Of a DNA stretch of 64,000 bases, positions 32,171 through 38,666 are shown one piece after another. The position numbers and the translations under genes are program-made. Each line of letters starts with the position of its first letter. The stretch's first letter is position 1. Location of the stretch: IMG/VR virus record IMGVR_UViG_3300034082_004296, positions 62,001 to 126,000 of that record, one strand, 5' to 3'. Below the pieces are notes generated by a model. That model saw only the letters and a list, made by a program, of their open reading frames with translations. It was not told the origin of the DNA and did no database searches. This DNA comes from a virus.

Positions 32171-33202
32171 TTAAAGATTTGAGAATAGAGAATCATATTC
32201 ATCGTCAGAGTCAGTCGAAGAAACGGATTCAGATTCGATTGCTGTTTCTAAATCAAGTGAAGCAGGTTTAGCTGGAGTACTTGAAAACTCTAGATCATCA
32301 TTAACACTGGCTTTAGGGGCGTTTGATTTTCCAGGTTTCATTTTAGAACGAATTAATTCATTCATTTTAGTATCCTTACTTCTTTCAAGAATCATCTCCA
32401 ATACTTCTCTTTGAGGAACTGCTGCAATAATAGCTTCCGCTACTTTAGTGAAAGTTTCTTCTGTCCAATCTTGGTGAAAATATTCATCCATTTTTGGAGT
32501 ATTTTTTGTCATGAACTCGGTTACAAGCTTAACTGATTTTTCATCATTTTTAACCTGTACTTGAGTATCACCGATTTTAAATACTAGTGGAGTAACTTCA
32601 TCCATGAATTTACACTTAGACCAATCTCTAAAATCTTTGGTTTTTTTACCAACAACACAAAGAAGATCTTTTCCTTCAAGTAGGTGATAAGGATTTACTT
32701 TTTTACTAGTTGAAAATCCATCAAGCTCTTCAGGATTTACTAATTGGTCAATAAGCATTCCAATTTGATTTCTAAACTTGAAGATTTTAATAGTTCCTTC
32801 AAGATCAGGTCTTTGTGGATCTTTCTTGATGTAAACAGCTGAGTGATTAGTACTCCATCGTGAGAAGTTTCTACCAATTTCTTCAGCGATTTCAGGTTCC
32901 TCTTTTTTCAAAGATCTTAGAACTGATTCCATTGTCCAAAGGATTGAAGGTTTTTCAACATTCGATGGACAGTCAATAATTAAGGATTCCTTAGTTAAAG
33001 GATTCCAAAATTTAGCAGTGTACTTTGTGTACTTGCTTTTTGTTTTGTCAAACACATACGGAATAAATCGGAAAACTGACTTATACGAACCGTTGTGCGC
33101 ATTTGGATCCGGATCATACACGTTCGGATCTACTTTTTTACTGCCACCAGCCTGAGGTTTCTTTGTGAATCCGTCTTCTGGTAAATCAAAAAAATCTGTC
33201 AT
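32171..33202 (-). CDS. 32: Single-stranded DNA-binding protein (T4 gp32-like)
   Basis: A 343-aa SSB. The start was placed at the ATG at 33202 (MTDFFDLPEDGFTKKPQ); an in-frame ATG 75 nt further upstream would add hydrophobic residues unlike an SSB. The core with YKSVFRFIPYVFDK, KYTAKFWNPLTKESLIIDCP and VYIKKDPQRPDLEGTIKIF resembles the gp32 OB-fold. The C-terminus is acidic (SVSSTDSDDEYDSLFSNL), as in SSBs that recruit partners. I do not see the zinc-binding Cys/His cluster of T4 gp32. It acts with UvsX, the polymerase and helicase. The leader is AT-rich (33203-33254) and a terminator for the upstream gene lies just before it. Confidence 0.85.
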   Translation of the reverse strand: MTDFFDLPEDGFTKKPQAGGSKKVDPNVYDPDPNAHNGSYKSVFRFIPYVFDKTKSKYTKYTAKFWNPLTKESLIIDCPSNVEKPSILWTMESVLRSLKKEEPEIAEEIGRNFSRWSTNHSAVYIKKDPQRPDLEGTIKIFKFRNQIGMLIDQLVNPEELDGFSTSKKVNPYHLLEGKDLLCVVGKKTKDFRDWSKCKFMDEVTPLVFKIGDTQVQVKNDEKSVKLVTEFMTKNTPKMDEYFHQDWTEETFTKVAEAIIAAVPQREVLEMILERSKDTKMNELIRSKMKPGKSNAPKASVNDDLEFSSTPAKPASLDLETAIESESVSSTDSDDEYDSLFSNL

Positions 33203-33254
33203 AATTTTTGTTGTTATTTTTATATTCTTGTACTGGTAATCCGATAAAAGTTTT

Positions 33255-33288
33255 AAAAAAAACAAAAAATGCCTCAAAAAGAGGCATT
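33255..33288 (-). terminator. Rho-independent terminator (minus strand) of the histone-like gene
   Basis: On the minus strand AATGCCTC / GAGGCATT with a TTTTT loop is followed by a run of T residues (TTTTTTGTTTTTTTT). It lies 24 nt beyond the stop of the 89-aa gene and separates it from the SSB gene. Confidence 0.85.
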
Positions 33289-33311
33289 TTCCGGTTTATA
33301 GGTTTAGGAGT

Positions 33312-33581
33312 TTACTTAGCTGAAATCTCGTCAGTTAGAACTTGGCGAAGGTTTTTTGCTCCTTCTTGAATCTTAGTCATTTCAGCTTTAACCATTGGAT
33401 GCTTGATTGCTTTTCTAATCTCTTGCATTTTCTTTTTAAGTCTGTTTCCAGCGCTTTTTACGCCTTTTCCATAATACTTATCAGCATCGTCTTCTGCTGA
33501 AGATACAAGAGAAACAATCGGTTCGAATATTGCAGCCTGTGCTGATGCAATTTCCGCTTTTAATTTTTCAAAATCGTTCAT
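33312..33581 (-). CDS. Histone H1-like DNA-binding protein (Bacteroidota type)
   Basis: An 89-aa basic helical protein. DADKYYGKGVKSAGNRLKKK followed by MQEIRKAIKH matches the pattern of the small histone H1-like proteins found in Bacteroidota (acidic/aromatic turn, K-G-x-x-x-A-G-x-R-x-R/K-K). It would bind and compact DNA or influence transcription, possibly of the host nucleoid. It is a single-gene unit with a TATAAT-type element upstream (33600-33609) and its own terminator. The family assignment comes from the motif alone. Confidence 0.65.
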   Translation of the reverse strand: MNDFEKLKAEIASAQAAIFEPIVSLVSSAEDDADKYYGKGVKSAGNRLKKKMQEIRKAIKHPMVKAEMTKIQEGAKNLRQVLTDEISAK

Positions 33582-33599
33582 ATTTAATACTTTTTATAG

Positions 33600-33609
33600 T
33601 ATTATACTA
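33600..33609 (-). promoter_or_regulatory. Candidate promoter -10 (TAGTATAATA) for the histone-like gene
   Basis: The minus strand reads TAGTATAATA, containing TATAAT, 19 nt before the ATG at 33581. It is the same 10-mer at the same distance as before the gp56-like gene (26563-26572), which suggests an early or middle promoter class distinct from the late one. Confidence 0.4.
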
Positions 33610-33627
33610 GATATTGAGTATTGGTTT

Positions 33628-34377
33628 TTATATTGAATTAACTATATGATCTACTTTGCTTGAGAAAGTAGCGTCTGGATATAGTTCTAGAGCTCGAGTA
33701 ACCCATACTTCCATGACATGATCGTATTCTGACTCACTCATGTAATTAGATTCAATAAAAGGCAGGAGATAATCGTCAAAAACTTGATCGATTGGACAGT
33801 TTTGCTCCTTTGAGCTATAGTACATTCCTTCAATCATTGATTCTATCTCGTCCATCAATAGAAAGTAACGATAACTCTTTTTAGCTCCTTCCCTTTTGTG
33901 TTTACTGCTAACCTGAGAATTAAAAGGCGAGCGGTTCATTCCTAACTGATCTAGGTGATTTGTTTCGTGTGATAAAATATCAATTAGTCGATAGTGTAAT
34001 TTACTATATAGGATCGGCTCTTCTCTAGGATTTAGGATAATATGAACTATTATTTTTGGAACAGCTACTGTAGATCTACTCATTCTAGTATTAGCGTCTA
34101 TACTGTATCCAAGTTTATCAAAGTTTATCTTTTCCCAAGGAAGACCCTCAAAGTGACTGTCTTCTTCTAAGTCAGGTGAAGAGTCTCTACGAACATTTAG
34201 GATCAAATCAAAGGTAAATGGTTCAATAAATTCCATTCCAGAAAAAACAGAATACTCTGTGCTCTCACCTGTAGGTGAAGTACGAATCTTTGTGATTAGA
34301 GTTTGAGCCAATCTTTTGATAAACTCTTCCTTGCTATCCACGTTTTCATTTATGAATTGATTGAAAGACTTAATCAT
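33628..34377 (-). CDS. Putative HExxH metalloprotein with capsid-targeting-like N-terminus, 249 aa
   Basis: The N-terminus MIKSFNQFINENVD closely resembles T4 capsid-targeting sequences of the M-K-T-Y-Q-E-F-I-x-E type, with I-N-E ending at Glu11 as the expected prohead protease site. HETNH at 137-141 in DILSHETNHLDQLG is an HExxH zinc-metallopeptidase motif; DEIESMIEGMYY about 30 residues downstream could give the third ligand. The rest is not assigned to a family. It is the last gene of a three-gene cassette (35112 to 33628) that begins with a late promoter on the minus strand, and all three members carry the same kind of N-terminus. I infer a protease-like protein packaged in the head, possibly injected with DNA; activity is unproven. 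Confidence 0.75.
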   Translation of the reverse strand: MIKSFNQFINENVDSKEEFIKRLAQTLITKIRTSPTGESTEYSVFSGMEFIEPFTFDLILNVRRDSSPDLEEDSHFEGLPWEKINFDKLGYSIDANTRMSRSTVAVPKIIVHIILNPREEPILYSKLHYRLIDILSHETNHLDQLGMNRSPFNSQVSSKHKREGAKKSYRYFLLMDEIESMIEGMYYSSKEQNCPIDQVFDDYLLPFIESNYMSESEYDHVMEVWVTRALELYPDATFSSKVDHIVNSI

Positions 34378-34889
34378 TATCTTTTATGTTTTACAAAAGT
34401 CACCTCTATTTCATCAGTAGTAGGAGTACCGTTTGAAAAAACAACAGTAACATCTGGTAATTTCTTAGCAATTAGGTTGGCTGAAACTGCATTCTTTAAC
34501 TTTTCAATAAATTGAAGATCATCGCTTGAAATATTTGTACGATCTCCCTTGATTATGTCTTCTAAACTCTTTTGACGAATCTCTATCTCCGGCTTATTTA
34601 GGTCATTCTTATCTGAAGAAATAACGTTTTCTTTGATCCAGGCCTGCAACTTGTCCTTTTTAATTGAATAACAAGGATACTCTACCACAACGCTACCGTC
34701 TGGATATTTTCTACGAGTTGTACCAGCATCTTCTGGCCCAGTCATGAATATAAACTTATACTCTACTGGCTTTGCGCCTGGTGCACCGGGTGTTCCTGGA
34801 GCAGGCGGTGCCCCTGGCATCATTGGCGGGGCTGCCATATCTTGCTCAAATAAAAAATCAGAATATTTTTTGATGTGTTTATTTTTCAT
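34377..34889 (-). CDS. Putative virion cargo protein with Pro/Ala/Gly linker, 170 aa
   Basis: I start it at the ATG at 34889 (MKNKHIKKYSDFLFEQDM), inside the end of the upstream gene; an in-frame ATG at 34916 is possible but adds nine basic residues. The N-terminus has Y-x-x-F followed by L-F-E (cleavage after Glu15 expected). A Met/Pro/Ala/Gly-rich stretch (AAPPMMPGAPPAPGTPGAPG) connects to a globular domain of about 130 residues with no known family. The stop overlaps the start of the metalloprotein gene, so the two are coupled. Confidence 0.7.
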   Translation of the reverse strand: MKNKHIKKYSDFLFEQDMAAPPMMPGAPPAPGTPGAPGAKPVEYKFIFMTGPEDAGTTRRKYPDGSVVVEYPCYSIKKDKLQAWIKENVISSDKNDLNKPEIEIRQKSLEDIIKGDRTNISSDDLQFIEKLKNAVSANLIAKKLPDVTVVFSNGTPTTDEIEVTFVKHKR

Positions 34890-35112
34890 CTTTGTTAGAA
34901 TCTTTCTTTTTTTCAATAATCACCCCTCCACGTTCCTTCCACATTCCTCGATTTATTTGAATATCTTTATTTTTACCATCTATTGTGATCGCGCCATCTT
35001 TTACTCTTTTGACTTGATATCGCGTTCCCATCCAGCGAATGGTGTCCCCTTTTTCAATAGATTCAAATTCATTGTCCTTGCTCTCGTTTATGAACTGGTT
35101 GAAATTAAGCAT
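34879..35112 (-). CDS. Small late protein with capsid-targeting-like N-terminus, 77 aa
   Basis: The N-terminus MLNFNQFINESKD is nearly the same as that of the metalloprotein two genes downstream (F-N-Q-F-I-N-E), followed by a small beta-rich domain (GDTIRWMGTRYQVKRVKDG and VIIEKKK) resembling an SH3 or KOW-like barrel and a basic tail. It is first in the minus-strand cassette and has the late promoter (35121-35137) directly upstream. The function is unknown. Confidence 0.75.
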   Translation of the reverse strand: MLNFNQFINESKDNEFESIEKGDTIRWMGTRYQVKRVKDGAITIDGKNKDIQINRGMWKERGGVIIEKKKDSNKDEK

Positions 35113-35120
35113 GAAACTAG

Positions 35121-35137
35121 ATTTTTTATTATTTATC
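35121..35137 (-). promoter_or_regulatory. Late promoter on the minus strand
   Basis: The minus strand reads GATAAATAATAAAAAAT with 16 nt between the ATAAATAA core and the ATG at 35112. It is the same element as in front of plus-strand structural genes, and it heads the cassette of proteins with capsid-targeting-like N-termini inside an otherwise early region. Confidence 0.8.
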
Positions 35138-35142
35138 TAAAC

Positions 35143-35169
35143 AAAAAAGCAGCAAAGGTTATTTGCTGC
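35143..35169 (-). terminator. Rho-independent terminator of the ribonucleotide reductase unit
   Basis: On the minus strand GCAGCAAA / TTTGCTGC with a TAACC loop is followed by TTTTTTG, 25 nt after the nrdA stop and just before the late promoter of the next cassette. Confidence 0.9.
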
Positions 35170-35194
35170 TCCGATATATTTTTTTATTAGTTGC

Positions 35195-37000
35195 CTATCC
35201 ATCACAGCTTAAACAATCGGTCATTGCTCTAGCTGAAATATCTCCTCTTAATACTGACTCTGTTCTCATGTAATAGAGAGTCTTGATTCCAGACTGGTAT
35301 GCTTCTAAGTGAACTTGGTTGATAAACTTAGGTTCAGCTTCAGTAGGGAAAGCAAGATTTAAAGAAACTGCCTGATCAATGTATTGTTGGCGCAAGCCGG
35401 CCTGTCTAACTAATTCTAATTGATTGATTTCTTTAAACGTAAGGTATACGTCTTTTAATGGAACATATACACTCTTTTCTACTTCTGGAAGCTTGGTCCA
35501 TTTGCTTAGAGTGATTGGGTTACTTGTCTCCCCTAGTTTTACTCGATAATTATCTAGAAAATCTAATCCTTGAACTGATCCTCCATCAGATAATATTTGA
35601 TCCCATACTTCTTTAGTATCGTGCCCTAATTTTTCAAGAACTCGTTCTAATGATGGGTTCTTACGAATAAATGTACCTTTAGCAGTTTGCTCAGTAAAAA
35701 CGTTGGCTGCCCATGGTTCAATACCGGCAGAAACATTTCCAGAAAGCTTAGAATTAGACACAGTAGGGGCAATCGCTCTTAAATGAGTGTTTCTCATTCC
35801 AGTACCAACACACCATAGAGGCTCGCCGTATTCTCTAGCCATGTCTCGACTTGCTCTTTCACTCTCAATCTTTAACTGAGAAAAGATCTTTCGGGTCTCA
35901 AATTGAGCGGGTAGAGAATCAAATGGGATATTTTTATTTTGTAAGTATGTGTGCCAGCCAAGTACGCCAAGACCAAGGGCTCTACCTTTTTCAGCAGACC
36001 TAACTGAGTTTTCAAATCCTCTCATGTATTTTGCACGATGGATAAATTCTTCTAATACGCCATCTAGAAACCAAGTAGCAGTATAGATAAGATCGGTGTC
36101 TTTCCATTCATCGTATTTAGCTAAGTTTAGCGAGGATAGACAACAAACAAACGAGTGATTCTCATCAGTATGTAAAGTGATCTCAGAACAGATATTGGTC
36201 ATATATACTTTAAGGCCGTTCTTTTTATATGCTTCTGGGCTTTGGCGATTAACGTTTCCTTTATACATAATATATGGTTCGCCAGTAGCTTTACGTTTTC
36301 TTAAAACAGCAGTCCATCTTCTTCTGGATTCCTTATCTCCATGCTCAAGTTTTTGCATAAAATCATCAGATACAATAACGCACTGGTGTAAATTTAAACA
36401 CTGACGATTAATATCTCCTTTAGGCTCCCTAATTTCAAGCCAGTCCCAAAAATCTCCGTGTTCAATATCTATATTTACTGAAGCTGCACCTCTACGAACG
36501 TTTCCTTGATTAGTAGCGAGCACGGCAGAATCATAAATCTTACAAAATGGAACGACTCCATCCGATGTGCCATTTTGAGCAATCGTTGAACCTGCTGGAC
36601 GAACTTGATTTATTCCGATTCCAACGCCTCCTCCGTGTTTGGCAAGAAGCATTAACTCTAAGTTTTTGTTTCCAATATCTGCGATTGAGTCAGCTACGTC
36701 TATTCCAAAACAGCTAATGGGTAAGCCGCGTTCAGTACCAGTATTAGAAAATACTGGGGTGGCTAAATTTAACCATCCACGCCACATGTAATCAAAAAAC
36801 TTAGAAGCTAGTTCAGGTTTTCTAAGTCGCTTAGCGACTGCACTGGCAACTCGCCAGTAGGCATCCTTTGGAGTTTCACCTTCAAGTAGGTAGCCCTTAG
36901 ATACTGTTTTGACATATACTTCAGTATTTGCCCATACTGGATAGTGTACTCCTATTTCCCAACCTAGTGATTCACCATGATTTACTTCTTTTTCTTCCAT
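35195..37000 (-). CDS. nrdA: Ribonucleoside-diphosphate reductase alpha subunit (class I NrdA)
   Basis: A 601-aa catalytic subunit of class I ribonucleotide reductase, making deoxyribonucleotides. LPISCFGIDV supplies one redox cysteine, NICSEI the thiyl-radical Cys with its Asn and Glu, FVCCLSSLNLAKY the second redox Cys. The two adjacent tyrosines in KTLYYMRTESV carry the radical. The C-terminal CLSCDG is the redox shuttle pair. LMLLAKHGGGVGIGINQVRP is the finger-loop region. There is no N-terminal ATP-cone (the protein is shorter than E. coli NrdA, 761 aa), so the dATP overall-activity switch is likely missing. The gene is downstream of nrdB and a SET-domain gene, and it overlaps a 51-aa gene by 29 nt. 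Confidence 0.95.
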   Translation of the reverse strand: MEEKEVNHGESLGWEIGVHYPVWANTEVYVKTVSKGYLLEGETPKDAYWRVASAVAKRLRKPELASKFFDYMWRGWLNLATPVFSNTGTERGLPISCFGIDVADSIADIGNKNLELMLLAKHGGGVGIGINQVRPAGSTIAQNGTSDGVVPFCKIYDSAVLATNQGNVRRGAASVNIDIEHGDFWDWLEIREPKGDINRQCLNLHQCVIVSDDFMQKLEHGDKESRRRWTAVLRKRKATGEPYIMYKGNVNRQSPEAYKKNGLKVYMTNICSEITLHTDENHSFVCCLSSLNLAKYDEWKDTDLIYTATWFLDGVLEEFIHRAKYMRGFENSVRSAEKGRALGLGVLGWHTYLQNKNIPFDSLPAQFETRKIFSQLKIESERASRDMAREYGEPLWCVGTGMRNTHLRAIAPTVSNSKLSGNVSAGIEPWAANVFTEQTAKGTFIRKNPSLERVLEKLGHDTKEVWDQILSDGGSVQGLDFLDNYRVKLGETSNPITLSKWTKLPEVEKSVYVPLKDVYLTFKEINQLELVRQAGLRQQYIDQAVSLNLAFPTEAEPKFINQVHLEAYQSGIKTLYYMRTESVLRGDISARAMTDCLSCDG

Positions 37001-37127
37001 TTTTTATTTGATTTAATTTTTGTGCTATTCTGGGTGAGATTCCGATCCATTCAACAATGCCTCTTTTGCCTACTTCATGGAGCTTATTAAAATACTCTTC
37101 CCATGGTGTTAATTTATTATCTTGCAT
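36972..37127 (-). CDS. Small protein, 51 aa, between SET and nrdA genes
   Basis: A reading frame from the ATG at 37127 to a TGA at 36972-36974 encodes a basic helical peptide (LTPWEEYFNKLHEVGKRGIV, then EWIGISPRIAQKLNQIKNG). It fills the gap between nrdA and the SET-domain gene and overlaps the nrdA start by 29 nt. The ISPRIAQKLNQIK stretch could be a helix-turn-helix-like recognition helix, but nothing firm can be said. Confidence 0.5.
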   Translation of the reverse strand: MQDNKLTPWEEYFNKLHEVGKRGIVEWIGISPRIAQKLNQIKNGRKRSKSW

Positions 37128-37130
37128 GCT

Positions 37131-37496
37131 TTATTCAAAAGAGCGTATTTCACAAACTAATTGTCTATAGTCAGTTAGAATTTCTTCCCCTGACTGGATA
37201 TCTACTTTTGCATAAGTGCAAGGTCCATCCTCATAAACATTTGGCTCGTCTGAATGATTTGTAAATTTATCATTATCCATAGAGCAATATATGACATCTC
37301 CTCTTCTATAACAATACATATTTATGTAAGATAATTCTCTTTCGCTGTATTTAAAAAGATCTTCTTTTTCTATTTTAATAGAAAGATTATCTTCCTCAAA
37401 TATCTTGGTTCCTTTTGGAATAAATTCATCTGCAAAAAGACCTAGACCGGCCCCAGGTATTGTACTTGTATCGATTTTTGTTTTAACTAATAACAT
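37131..37496 (-). CDS. SET-domain protein (putative lysine methyltransferase), 121 aa
   Basis: A minimal SET domain. GAGLGLFADEFIPKGTKIFE (15-34) is the opening motif, FTNHSDEPNVYEDG (78-91) is the N-H-S-x-x-P-N cofactor-binding motif, and SGEEILTDYRQL (102-113) holds the catalytic Tyr110. SET proteins transfer methyl groups from S-adenosylmethionine to protein lysines. There are no extra targeting domains. It lies between nrdB and nrdA in the same direction, with 15 nt to the nrdB stop. The target (ribonucleotide reductase, the phage histone-like protein, or a host protein) is unknown. Confidence 0.85.
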   Translation of the reverse strand: MLLVKTKIDTSTIPGAGLGLFADEFIPKGTKIFEEDNLSIKIEKEDLFKYSERELSYINMYCYRRGDVIYCSMDNDKFTNHSDEPNVYEDGPCTYAKVDIQSGEEILTDYRQLVCEIRSFE

Positions 37497-37511
37497 ATCA
37501 ATCCTTTTTAT

Positions 37512-38516
37512 TTACCAAAGTTCGTCTTCTGACCAGTTTTCATTTTCTCCAGCCTTTGCATAATCAGTAGGACGAATTGCGAAAAAATCAGTATGAGTAT
37601 GTCCGCCAGTAAGATGATAAAACCAGTCAAGCTCAGAGGCAGAATCTTCACTATAATGGAAAACTGATTCGTATCCTAATTCATTTAGTTTTTCGTTTGC
37701 TCTCTTCTTAATAAAGTCTTTTAGGTTCTCAGATTTAAGATTCTCAAGATCTCCCATTTCAAACATTTTATCGATAAAAGCAAGTTCCATATCTACCATT
37801 AAGGCCGCCGCTTCTTCCACTTGTGCTTGAACTGACTCACGAAGTTCAGGATATTCTTCACACATATGTCTAAATAATTGACAGCCCATTTTAGAATGTA
37901 GTGATTCGTCACGGACTGACCACTTCATCTGTTGACCTATTCCTTTTAGATAGTTTCTCATTTGAAAAGAATATAGGACAGCAAAGGACGAATAGAGGGA
38001 TACACCTTCAGCGAATGCGGAAAATATAGCAAGAGACTTTGCCGCATCTCTACGGGCATCTGATGAATCAGCTAGATCAATATGGGTGTAATCGCTAGCA
38101 GTAGATAAGAGAAATTCAAATTTATTAGCAATAGTCGGCTCATGCATAAATCCTTTAAAATCATCTAATCCTAAAGTTTCATTAAGGTATGAATAAGCGG
38201 TTGCATGAATAGTCTCTTGAGAACCAAAGATCATGGCCATTTGTTTTATCTCATGCTTAGGAAACCACTTAGTCACCATGCCGGTCCAATAATCACTGAC
38301 TGCACACTCAGTTTGGGCAAAACCTAAAAGAATATTACCGACTAGGTTTTTCTCAGCAGATGTTAGGTTTTCATTCCAATCTTTAATGTCGCCTTGCATA
38401 GAGATCTCAGTATGTAACCAAAATGCTTGTGCTTGTTTGAGCCAGCCTTCTGTATAATAAACTGGATATTCAAAGGGTTTATATTCTATTCTTTCTTTAA
38501 AAAGTGAACTTGCCAT
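37512..38516 (-). CDS. nrdB: Ribonucleoside-diphosphate reductase beta subunit (class I NrdB)
   Basis: A 334-aa radical-generating subunit. The di-metal ligands are Glu70 (AQTECAVSDYW), Glu101 and His104 (SQETIHATAY), Glu170 (AFAEGVSL), Glu204 and His207 (VRDESLH). The radical tyrosine position is Tyr108 (H-A-T-A-Y). The first ligand is Glu where E. coli NrdB has Asp84; Glu there is known from class Ic enzymes, but those lack the tyrosine, so this is a mixed pattern. The C-terminus ENENWSEDELW is the usual peptide that docks on NrdA. It is first in the nrdB-SET-nrdA cluster. Confidence 0.95.
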   Translation of the reverse strand: MASSLFKERIEYKPFEYPVYYTEGWLKQAQAFWLHTEISMQGDIKDWNENLTSAEKNLVGNILLGFAQTECAVSDYWTGMVTKWFPKHEIKQMAMIFGSQETIHATAYSYLNETLGLDDFKGFMHEPTIANKFEFLLSTASDYTHIDLADSSDARRDAAKSLAIFSAFAEGVSLYSSFAVLYSFQMRNYLKGIGQQMKWSVRDESLHSKMGCQLFRHMCEEYPELRESVQAQVEEAAALMVDMELAFIDKMFEMGDLENLKSENLKDFIKKRANEKLNELGYESVFHYSEDSASELDWFYHLTGGHTHTDFFAIRPTDYAKAGENENWSEDELW

Positions 38517-38618
38517 ACTCTTTTACTTGTTTTTTTAGACAGCACAGCTTATACATCAGCTGGGCCAATTGTTAAATTTTTCAGTGTCACGTGTTTAATC
38601 TAGATTGAACTGAACTAG

Positions 38619-38634
38619 TTCTAAGTTATTTATC
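38619..38634 (-). promoter_or_regulatory. Late-promoter-like element upstream of nrdB (candidate)
   Basis: The minus strand reads GATAAATAACTTAGAA, a good match to the late element, but it lies about 110 nt before the nrdB ATG. There is no substantial gene in the leader (only a 19-codon frame). The 150-nt gap 38517-38666 holds nothing else I recognise. It may drive nrdB late or be chance. Confidence 0.4.
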
Positions 38635-38666
38635 TTGACTTAATTTGGATGAGAGCTCTTTTGAAA

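Noticed and set aside
38517-38666. A small gene (19 codons) in the nrdB leader
   Set aside because: It is too short, without similarity or coupling evidence.
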